Source of the DNA: Enoplolaimus lenunculus
Lineage: Eukaryota > Nematoda > Enoplea > Enoplida > Thoracostomopsidae
Length of the DNA: 64,000 nt
Assembly: GCA_030248215.1 (NCBI GenBank)
Contig: JASANG010000086.1
Coordinates: forward strand, 124,001 to 188,000
Reading direction: 5' to 3'
The notes beneath the pieces are model-generated. The model did no database searches. It was not told the origin of the DNA and was given only the letters and a program-made list of their open reading frames with translations. This document shows positions 11,901-23,900 of this stretch, piece after piece. The translations under genes and the position numbers were made by a program. Position 1 is the first letter of the stretch, and each line of letters begins with the position of its first letter.

Positions 11901-14900
11901 AATTAGCTATTTGTTCAGCATGTTAATTATGTATCATATCTATTTGGATGCAATCCGTTGCTATTTAGACTCAATCAGTTTCCTGTTCTGCTTTTTTGAC
12001 GCTCGGACATTTAATAAAACTGGTGTGTCCTTTATAGAATTTCGGCGAATGTTACTTTTAGGGGCGTAACAGAAGATTAAACGTATCCCTAAGCCTAAGC
12101 AAAATTGTAATAAAATAGAAACCTCTACGGTCCAAAAAGTAATATGGGCCTGAGTTTCTGTAGAATTCGATATACGGCTGGGTTTCTCACAGGTCTAGCT
12201 TTATCCGTAACTCAATGCAACGGTAATTTACCTCTGGGACGATTTCGTTTCAAAATATTTACCATCCAGACCATTTAGAAATTTCTGAATCCGCTGTTGA
12301 AAGCGTGACAGCAGTATAAGTAACATGGGCTGAGTTTGTACGACTTAGCGTAAGTGTATTTCAATCTGCTTCTTTGTTCTTGGAACTAAAACGATTCAAG
12401 TATATATAGTTTTAGGGAAGGGTTATATTCGATGGAATCTCTATTGCAGTGGTTTAAATAAGGCAAAGGACAAGCCAAAAGTTGTCAACGCAAGCATTTA
12501 TTTAGTAGTCTGTAGAAATCTTCTGAACTGAATACCCAGAACTTTTCAGGTACTGTAGTGAGTTACCCGAATAAGAGGGGGACTGAATTATTTGACCTGT
12601 CCAGAGGGTACCCCCTGTTATTCGGCTACGGACTGTTATTTATTTTTATCCCGTCCTCCGCCACACTTCGTTACACATATATCCGGTATTGTAGCTAACC
12701 CTTGAATTGAATGTTTATTTGCCTTGTATCACAAGCTTTAGCCATAATGGAAGGTTATTATTAATAGGAACATACTTTGAAAACTTAAGTACGCTTCAAA
12801 GTTTTGAACTCATTTTTGTTTGGTTCTGGAGTCATTTATGCGCTACAATTAGGAATAATTAACCTTTATGGACTCTAATTAGGGTTTAGGGACTCTATGC
12901 GCTTACGGACCCCTATTAGGGATACGGACTCCTATTCATTGCGACTCAAAACGGGTACCCCCTCTTATTAGGGTCACTACAGTACTGGCATAAATACCGA
13001 TTTTTAGAATTGTATCTTTTATGCTCATATCAATTTGCTTGAGGGGCAGGGTACTTCGTTTACAGCAACAAGTAAAAACAAGTGCTTAAGAAACAAAAAT
13101 TGAGGTTCGAAAACTCAAAAAACACAAAATCGAGTTCCGGATATCCGAAATAGAAAATTTCAGTTCGGATATTCGGATATCCGGATATATCTTTATATCC
13201 GGAAATCCGGATAAATATTCTGCAAGAATGGCCGGATATCCGGATATGAAAAAATATCCGATGCCCATCACTAATCATTATGGAGGACAACGAAGTCGCG
13301 ACATCAAGGCTCCTGCTTTCAAAGCTCCCATTAGACGGGTATTTCGAAAACAAAAATTTTAAATGAAGAAATATGTTTTGTTCCATATTTTTCATCAAGA
13401 TTTTCGGGGCCATACAACTCAAGTGGCCCAAATTAGGTCCGTGAGAAGTTCGTGATTTTGACTCAAGCCCTGTATCCTGTATCTCCTTTATGCAGTTCTT
13501 TCCTCGATGACCGCTTATCGCTCTGATTTAGTAAACGCGGCCGGTAAATGTTTACTGAAACCCAACTCAAATCCTGTATAATGTCAATATCCGATATTTA
13601 ACACCACCAGTAAATCACAGGTTATGTAATTTAACTGCAGCCTGATCCGGAATCCTTAAAGCCGACGTCTGAATCTGGTTTAATCCAGCCACTGGCTTTA
13701 CCGTTACTAACACTTTTGCCGTTTTCCAGAATCCGTGTAATCCTAACCCCGTTAGAATCACACCCTGTTAAACCGTGTACTCTAACCCCGTTAGAGTTAC
13801 ACCAAATTTCCGACCAACCTAACCCCGTTAGATTTGGCCCAGCCGTTGTAGAATAATAAATCTAACCCCGTTAGATTTATTAGACTACTTTTCCCAGGTT
13901 CTCCGATAATCCCCAAGTTTCCTTTAACACATGATACCAGTATTCTATACTGGGTAAACCTGCGCCTTGCGCAACACCGATTTAACCGATTCACCGTGGT
14001 TTCCTTCACATCCTATGCCACCGTGACTATTCTTACACGAATTCAACTAAACCCTACTTACCCAATAGCCTTCCGCCTTTAAACAATGTTCACAAACGCA
14101 AACTCGAAAACTATGTATTATACGCACACTTCCAGCAAAACCGATAACCAACCGTTTCTCACTAGCCCAAGATCAATACTGATTCCGGTCCTGGCTACCC
14201 TATTCGGCATCTCGACCTCATTTGCATTTCGCCGACACCCACAATTGTGTGTCCGCTATGCAGTTGAGGTCCAGAGCCACACACCCTGATACTCCTTTTC
14301 CTTGCCACAAAACACCACCACCACAACAACAATATGGTTATCCGCACAACCAATCACAAAGCACCATTTCGGTGCTGACATAGCCTAGCTATGTCGTTAT
14401 CCGCAAAAATAGCCAGCCCGATATGCGACACTATTCAATGGCCACGCAGGGCCCAGGTAAGTTTCACATTGCGCACACAGCCGCCATAGCATCGATTTTA
14501 ACAATTTTTACGCCTTGTAGCCGCGCCTAAGCCTAACTTAAGTTCTAAGAGAGACTAGGTGGAGCCAGGGACTCCCTTAAGGTGTGGTTTTGATTTAGGG
14601 TTTTATTTTATGTTTTAGTTTTTAGTTTGAAATAGGTTTAAGTGTGGCAGAGCCACCTACATCCCCCCTTCGGCACAGATGCCGACCCTGGCATCGAACA
14701 AAATTTTATGGCCCTATTTACTGCCTTTTTTGCCGTCGCTAAAAAGCGTAAATCCACCATAACAAACTTAACAATAACAATTTACAATAACAAACACCAA
14801 TTTTTATTTCTTTTCTTTAGTCCTAATACAATTAATCCACCATGAAAGACCCGGCGTACCAGTCCTGCCCCAGCACCCCGTAACATCACCCCCGAAACAT

Positions 14901-17900
14901 CACCTTAACGAACCCCAAAATAACAGTCAACAGTTCATTACCAATCCCTTAAAAGTGTCTCCGCCGAATTTCCCGAGGGACGTCTGTATAATAGGCGTCC
15001 AATTCTTCCTGTGTCACCCATGGATTGTCGCGTCCCAACGATCGCGACGCCCGTTGTTGCTGCTGTTGTCGTTCCATTTGGCGACTTTCTCGCATTGCCT
15101 GCCGTACGTTCTCTACTTGCTGACTATAATAGCCACGCCCAGACGCCACTTGCGGTTGTCCCACGCGACCGCCAACCCGTACCGGGTACCGCTCGTCCGA
15201 CACTTGCCGGACACGCTGCCGTACCGCTGATGTCCCAGCGGGTGGACTACCAGCCACCCCCTGCGTTACCGTTCCAGTCCCTCGGTACCCAGGCGCTGTC
15301 TGCGATCGCGCAGCCGATGCATTATACACCGGATTCGCCTGCCTCGGTCCGATCCTACTCACCACCGACCCTGCGGCCGGTCGTACATATCCGCCCGTTG
15401 GTCTCTTTGGACTAAGGCGCGCCCTCTGGGCCGTTGCCCTTCTCCTCGCATCCTTGTCGAATCTCCATTTCAACTTCCCATCCGGCCCTCGCACCGCGAT
15501 ATATCCCGGCGCCGGTGGCTGTCCCAGACTCGTGCTCGGTTTTTCCTCTGACTCCGACTGCGACCTCACCTTTTTAGGTTGCAGCTTTATCAACTCCTCC
15601 CATAACAACTCCTTCGACTTTTCCTGTGCCTTTGCCTCCTCCTGCTTCTGTATCCGTGGTGACCTCCTTGGCGTCAGTTTCCCTTCTGACCCCTCTTTCT
15701 CTGCCGGCGGAGGCGTCACATACCCCTCCGCCCGCGTTTCCTCTGTCTTCGCCTGCAACGTCACCACCGATTTCTTTTGTTGTTGCTTTTCCGGAGACGG
15801 AGTTGGCCCTGCTTCTTCCAGCACATCAAACTCCCCCTCACTCACCGGTTCGAATTCCATTTTCCTTTTCTCCTCCGCCTGTTCGCCGGCCGATTCCGCC
15901 TGCGTTTCGGACCGCGTACGAGCTTTGCTCGGACCCGGCTGCACTTCTTCCTGCCCTGCTACCTGTGTATCCATTGGCTCCACTCCTCGAGCCGCCTTTT
16001 CCAGGTCGTCGAACAAGTACCCTCGACACAAGTCCAGGGCCCTCCTATTTACTTCAGCGATCCTGGCCAACTCCTCTGTCTCTTTCCGATCATAATCTTC
16101 CACCATATCCACCAGTTGCCTTTTCGATTCCTCATCCGGTGCCAACTCTGCCAACTCCGTTTCCCTTTTGTTCTCCGGGTATGCGTATGCCTCCGGGAAC
16201 CATAGCGCCAAATTCGCTATGGCCCGCAGCGTACTCACTGCCAACAGCTTCTCCGTTTCCTTCTGTACCTCCTTTTGTAACGGCAGCAACTGTAATTTCA
16301 TTTCTGCCCTTACCGTGGGATCCTCCGGCACCATTGCCTTCAAATTTTCCCGTTCTAACTTCCTCCTGAGCGTCCAATACTTTTGATTCGCATATGCCCG
16401 GGCGATAATCATTGGCCTTATCCTTGCTACCTGCGGATTCTTTGACTTGTCGAACAATTGCATGATTACATGAGCCGACAGCGGTACAAAGAAATCCGCC
16501 GGTGCTCTTCCCCAATGCAGACCGCGCGTGACCACTGCACGTGCCGCCGCCTCTCTCACTATCCTTGCAAACCATCTCATCACCGCCTGATACACCTGTG
16601 GCTCCATATCCACCATGCGGAATAAACACGCCGCTAAGCCGCGCTCCGCATAGTTCAGGCACTCCAACCATTCCGATATCAAGGCCTCCTTTCTCAAATA
16701 GAATTCGAACGCCTTGATTGCTGCCGTCGCCCAGTGGACCGCTAAATGCCGCAACACGTCCTTAGGTAACCTTACGCCCGGTTGTTCCGGCGAATCGTTT
16801 CCTTCGAAATAATTCGCATGCAGCACCTGTTGATATCCACCCTTGTAGTTAATCAACATGTGTCCCCTTGACAAAATGACCATATCGGGAAAGGCAACTA
16901 TGCCCTTCCCGGGTCGCCTAGTCCTTTGCACAATCTGCCAGGCCGTTTGGCCTCGCGTCTTCTGTTTCTTTTGTCCGCCCGTTGTCCGCGGCACATCCTT
17001 TTCACCTATCACCTGAACCGACGCTACTTCATCCTCCGTCCCGCCGGACAACTCCACTTCCTCAACATCCATGCGCACCGTTTTCCGTGCACGTCCTGGC
17101 GTTAGAGACCTCTGTCTCTTCAACGCTCCCTTTTGACTCGCAGACGTCCTATCGTCGGACGGCTCCGGTGACACTTCCCATCTATCCCCAGCAACTCTCT
17201 TTTTCAGCCTGTCGTTTTCCTCGGTCAATTCCTGCACCTGGTTCTCCAGCTGCCTCTTTTCTCCGACGAGCGTCATAACCTCCTCCAACGCCTTATTCAG
17301 CTTTTCCATCATCACCTAACGCTCGGGTTCCTTCTCCTTTACCTTTTCCTCAGTCCGCCTCACCAGCTGTTCCGCACCGGACACATGCTCGTGAGCCCTC
17401 TGCCGCTGGTCTCCAGCCGCTAAAACCGCTGTTTCCAGTTCCACAATCCTTTTCCGGTTCTGCGTTACGCGTTCCGCGTAACCCAGCAAATCTCTCCACG
17501 CCTCTACAGCGAACTCCTGATATGCCCGTAGCTTATTAGCCATGGACATTGCCTCGATATCCGTTTCCTTCCGCAGCGTCCAATTTCCTTCTAAGTCCCG
17601 TACGTTTGCCTGTACCATCGCGTACGAGCTCTCAATTTCCGCAACCCCGAATCCCCCCGGTGGGTACATTCTGTTCAACGCTGCGTTCAGCCTTTCAATC
17701 AACTCCTTATCCTGTAACTGCCTGTTCTCAATATCCCGTTTCAACGCTTCCTCAAGAAACAACGCCGGGCTATACTCTGCCAAACCCGACCCTGCTTTCG
17801 GAGGGGTCGCTGTCGACGCCCACCGACTTGGCACACTCGATCGCTTCTGAGCCTCGTCTGACGATGTAGGTTCTACTTGCGAAACCTCCATCTCCGTTAC

Positions 17901-20900
17901 ATTCACTGACGCGATCCGCTGTGTGCGGTTTTGCTCCAGACGCAGCTCCTCTGCCTCTGTCCATACATTAGCTATAACAGGTAGCTTCGCCACCTTCATA
18001 ACCGAAGGCAACGGATCCTCATGAATTTTCCGTATCCGTATACTAGGTGCCCCACTATCCTGCGCTGTGGCCGTAGGTGACGATATACACGGCCCCAGGA
18101 CTTCCTTTTGCCTCTGTAATATCACTGGTCCTTGTACCTGATTACTGCTCGCCGCCGGGAACGAGTTGTTCACAAATGTCTGACACAACAAGTCCCTGCT
18201 TTCGTCCGTATTCGCAAATTGTTTCTCTAGATATCTTACCCAGTAAGACTGTAGCTCGTTAGCGTATTCGCTCACGTCCCCTTTTTGCCTGATCCTCTGG
18301 AACGCTGCCATCATATTCGACAGGTCCGTTGATTCTCCAAACCTTTCCTGGAATTCGCGCACTAATTGCCCGAACTCCTCTGAGCCGTATGGTCCATACC
18401 GCTCTTCCAAAATATCCAGATATTGGTCAGCCAGTCCTTTCACATGATTCCTGAAGTGATTTATTTTGGACTCGCTGTCGACAATTTTAGCCGTTTGCAT
18501 CACCCGTTCAAATTTCCTGTACCAGATTCCAAAATCTGACTTGCCTTCGAAATTTTGCAACGGCAATTTCTGCGGCATTTTCACCACGATCTGTGGTGCA
18601 CCCTGATTCGCGTACCCCATATTCTGTGGTACCCGATTTGCCATATTTCCCATTGCCTGTAACTGTGGCAGCTCCGGAAAACCCGCCATCCTCGGTGTTT
18701 GCATGACGGGTTCTTGCCAACTTGCGTTCGCTTGCGGAGCCACTCCTGGTTGCGCCGGAAATGCTTGATACGCATTCCCCGCCAATGGTTGGGTCAACAC
18801 CGGGTAACTCGCCTGTCGGTAACCCATAGGGACAGGGTGGGGTGCCACCTCTCTTTTCGGCAATTCCTGATTTCCCATCGACATCGAGCAGGCTTGTTCC
18901 CCTGCTCCATGCATTCGCGTAGCTTCCCGGTACTCCTTCGTCACAGATTGCCGGTTAACCTCGTCCTTATTCGACATCCGGCTAACTCTGCCTGATCTGT
19001 GACTCTGCCTTGACTCCGGCCTCTGACCCATTTCGCTTTCCAATTTGCTCCACAATTTCCGAAACTTCTCACTATGTTTCGACTTCAGACCTCGTTCAAA
19101 TACCCGAGTCAATTCCTTGATTTCAGCATCCTCCTCCTCTGATTCCTGCATAGACGTCGCTCTCGAGCGTGCTTGACGCACCCACGGACTGCGACCTCTA
19201 TCTTCTTCCACCACTTTCACGCTATCCTGACTCCGTGCTCCTATTCCTTGCACCTGGGTGGAAGCCGGTTGTCGCTGCAACCCATGCCCCATGGACATGC
19301 GTTGTTCCACCGACCAGTTTGCCAACGGCCCATCCATTTCTAATTGTGGATGCGGCCTAATCACATTTATCCCGCGTGACGGCTCCGTCCCGCTATATGC
19401 CTGTGTCCATCTCATGCCTGTTTCCGAACTATTTCCTTCCATCATACCCGGATTCGGTAATGCGTATCTCGGTTCTGGTCGACATACGCCCGAATCCTCC
19501 AAATCCTGTCTCCCGTTCTGATATTCAGCTGTCATCCGAGGATAGGACATGCCTGAATCTACAACACCGCCATGTCCTATGCTTCCCTCCGATGCATAAG
19601 CGAGTCTATGACTCCCTTGCCGTATGCCTGTATCCTCTTGCCCTCTCATTCCGGTATGCTGCGCGTCTAACATCGTTAGACACGGCGCCCTTATGGGTCA
19701 TCCACGTAATACTGTCTACGCTACTGTAAAAAATTGTCCACACCCCTGGTTTCAAGGGCTGGACAAAACGACATTGTTCTTACAATGTTAAGACTTTACA
19801 CAAGGTGTACCTAGCTAGTTCGTTTTGGCAGTAGTCCCTTCGAAGGGACTAAGGACAAATTAGACACTGTCTGGACACAGTGTCTGACATCGGGACGTCC
19901 GAAAAAGAGCTTGTTGACAGTCCACAGCCCGTAACTAGGGCTTGTTTTAAAAACGTTGCAGTGTTCTAAAAATTTTACTTTCTTAAAAATTAACTGCAAC
20001 CAGTAATTTTTAAAAGAGGGGGCAGGAAGGTTTTTGCCGGTAAAAGATAACTTGTAAGAGAACGACCCGCCCCATTCAAGCAGAGCAGGTTAGAAGATAA
20101 TAACTCTGGTATACCAGAAAGTTAAACCCCGGTGTCCCTGTCGAAAACAAATTTTGTCGTGACCGGTGAGGGGGGGGGCGGCGACTGGGGTGTAAGTATA
20201 TAGCTCCGGAACCCTACACTGTTGTCCCCCAAGGGAGGACGGGCGAGTGGGAACCCTTTAACGTCGCACACCAAGCCCAACGGTAGTTGCACCCTTCTTT
20301 CGCCCGTGGTTGCGGCATACTCAATATTAAGCTCTACAATAGTCCCTTCAGACAGACTCTGTAAAACAGAGTCCCTTGAAACAGACTCTTTAGATGACTA
20401 AACAGAGTCTGTTCTGACAGACTCGGGACAAAACAGTTGTCCTTCATATGACGCATCGACAGTGTAGCATGGGTATGGACGGCAATGTGACAAAGTATAG
20501 GCTGTTTGGAGAGTATGCGAGTTGTCCGGAAGGTCTATACAGGATATGGGTGACATTTGGACATGTCATTTAGTAACACTACAACTACAAAGTGAGGGGC
20601 TCGTAAGTGGGGACAATTTTTTACAGTAGCGTAGACAGTATAACGTGGATGACCCATTATCTCCATCGCCTGTGCTCCTCGCGAAATCATAGTAGATTGC
20701 CCGGATATGCCGTTCCAATTCGTCTGGAATACTGATTCAAGTGATTCCGGACGACACATTGTACTCGGTAACGAAATCTCCTCGATTTCCTTACCCTGTT
20801 CCACCTGAAGCTTGCGTGACATACTTCGTGTTGTCACCCTGCTTTCACGTGCCGTAGCCCGGGCCACTGATTCCTGTTCTGCTGCCGTAGTCGGGGTCCT

Positions 20901-23900
20901 GTACAACGGCATTCTCCTTCTCCGAAATCGTACTTTCAGCCAATCTCTGTAAACTATTTCCCACACCAGTGTTGTTGTGTTTTACATATATAAAACACCA
21001 CTTTTCAGATTAGCCAATCTTTTGTAATTTTTGGCCCAAAACTTTTCGCCCGGTCCAAAATTTCTTTCAAGAACGTGCTCTGGGTATTTACAAACTATAT
21101 AGTTCCTAAATATTTCAGCCCCAAGCACTTTCGACGATTTTTCGACCTTTTCACTTAGCCACTCCCGAGATTCTGTTCAACAGCCTTATTCAGTCACTGA
21201 ATACGGCACCCGATTTGAAAACTTGTGGCGTAGCCCCAAGCAAAATATTCCTGAATCGTTCCTTGAACTCCTTTTCAACTTCTGTTCACGTTTGCTAGCC
21301 GCTATTCCGCGTCAGGCAGACTTTCAGCTCCGGTTTTCACCCGAGATTGCTCCTTATTAGCTAGCTACTTGATACAAGTACCTAGATTTCGTGCCGGCAC
21401 CAACCGAAATTCCCGTAAACCCTTATAGCGCAAGTGTTAAGGGTTTACTTTCGTCCTTGATATACCCTGAGTCCAATGCCGTATCCTTTTTGCCTTTCTT
21501 GCACCTTTTCACTTCACCAGGTCCAAAAACAACTGAATTTTTGACCAATACTCCCGATGCCTGTAACCGTTCCGTTTCAAATTTTAGCCCGGTACTTACG
21601 AACACAGTAGTTCCTAAGTATGCCAATTTCACCAGTTTCTGACCGTTTTTTCCAATTTTCGTCTCTTTACCCCGGGGATTTTCAATTCCAATTCACCTGT
21701 TCCTGAACTAGTTCCACGTACTTGCGGCGCAGCCTCAAGTATAACCGTCGAACTAATTCACAACCTGTCCTGTCCGGTAATGTCAGTATCTCCTGCCCTT
21801 TCGCGCGCTAGATACTCACAGCCCAATATCGCCGATTTCCTTTTTCGCCTGATTTCAATCCGTTACTCCTGAACCAGTTCCACGTACTTGCGGCACAGCC
21901 TCAAGTATAACCGTCGAACTAATTATCAGCCTGTACTATCCGGTAATGTCAGTATCCGTTGCGCTTTCGCTCACTAGATACTCACAGCCCAATATCGCCG
22001 ATTTCGTTTTTCGCCTGATTTCAATCCGTTAACTCCTGAACCAGTTCCACGTACTTGCGGCATAGCCTCAAGTATAACCGTCGAACTAATTCGCAGCCTG
22101 TACTATCCGGTAGTGTCAGTATCTGTTGCCCTTTCGCGCACTAGATACTCACAACCCAATTTCCTTTTCCGCCCCTCCGCCCACCCCCCCCCCCCACACC
22201 CCCCCCCCCCCCCCCCCCCCCACCCCCCCCCCCCCCCCACCCCCCCCCCCCCCCCCCACCCCCACCCCCCCCCCCCCCCCCCCCCACCCCCACCCAACCC
22301 CAGCCCCCCCCACCCCCCCCACCCCCCACCACACCCCCCACCCCCCCCCCCAAAACCCCCCCCCACCATTGTTATGACTTCAAGGTTTGAAGAACTGTCG
22401 TTGAGGAACGAAACAGTCAGAGAAAGCAAAACCAGTTTAAAACCCAATAGTCAGCTTGAAACCCTTAAGTGAAACCAAACAATAAGAGCCTAAGCTTAGA
22501 CAATGAATACTTCAAACCCGAAGGCGCGAAAATCAGTTGAAACTTGAATTAGTATAAACCAAACAGTACAAGTCGAAGCACAAGGTAACAGACAGACAAT
22601 GAGGAGAAAGTAACCACTATTTATAGTCAAGACGTGCCCACGCAGTCTTATTTATAGTCAAGACGTGCCCACGCTGTCTTATTTATAGTCAAGACGTGCC
22701 CACGCTGTCTAGTGTGTTCATTAGATTATTTTCAATAACATCCTCATTATTGCATCAGCTTCTGTAACACAGCTTCCGGTTTTCTACGCATGACGTCAAA
22801 TCGTCATTTTCACGTGAATGTTCTTCATAATTCGACTCACGTGCCATGCGTATTTTCACGTGAATAGTCATGCGCCACAACACCTCCTTGCCAGCCTTGC
22901 AGTCCCGATAAAGGCGTTCAGCAACAACTGAAATTGACCGGTTTGGGAGTTCTAGAAGATCGCCGGAGATTGTCGGGACCATACTCGCCACCTACCGGAA
23001 ATCGGGGATTTCGACGTTGTCGTCGAGCGTCTTTCGGTCTTTGATCGACACTGGTGTCATCGACGTTGTTCGGTGAGGGATGATCGACAAATTCGGCGTC
23101 GTCAGCGGCGCCATAACGAGGACGGAGTTGATCGATGTGACGTCGCCAAACTGGACCATTTGGGCAAACTCGAACGTTGACACTGCGCGGACCGAACACT
23201 TTAGAAACGATAGCTGGAACCCATCGAGGCTCTTTGTCACCACCCGGTCGATAGTGCAAAGCATAAACCGCTGATCCAACATCGAATTTTCGATTGAGTT
23301 TCGCCACAGCGTTGTGTTTGACTGTTTGTTGTGTTTGACGTGCCTGAGCTTGTTGAGCCGGAAACGGAGCAAACGTATCGACCATCGCTCGAATCTGTCG
23401 ATTGTTCAACAATTCACTTGGAGAATAATCGCTGTTCGGAATTGGAGTTCGCCGGTACTGTAACAGGAACTCTTGAAGAGCTGCTTTTGGTGGAAGACGT
23501 GACTTGCGCAAAGATTGTTTGAAGGACTGCACCATTCGTTCTGCAGCGCCATTCGTTGAAGGATGATATGGAGCACCCGTGAGGTGAGAGATTCCACGTT
23601 GTTTGCACCAGTCCTTGAACTCGCATGATGTGAAAGCAGTACCGTTGTCGCTGACTATGGAATGGGGATATCCGAAATGGGCGAAATCCTGTTCGAGCAG
23701 TTCGATGGTCGATCGGGATGAAATAGATTGGGTTTGATGAATGCAGGGATATTTTGAATATGCGTCGACGAGGATGAGCCAGTTACTACCGAGGAAATTG
23801 ATGGCGTGATCCACGTGAACTCGTGACCACGGCTTTTCAGGAAGCATCCATGGATGAATGGGAGCTTTTGGAGGGTTGTGCTGATGCTCGGCACACGTCG

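Noticed and set aside
15011-16369. Plus-strand frames of 134-247 codons, Pro/Ser/Cys-rich
   Set aside because: These are shadows of the minus-strand 788-codon frame of element A. Their composition follows the opposite strand.
22103-22472. Pro-rich and Gly-rich frames over the poly-C tract
   Set aside because: Produced by the homopolymer, not by a gene.
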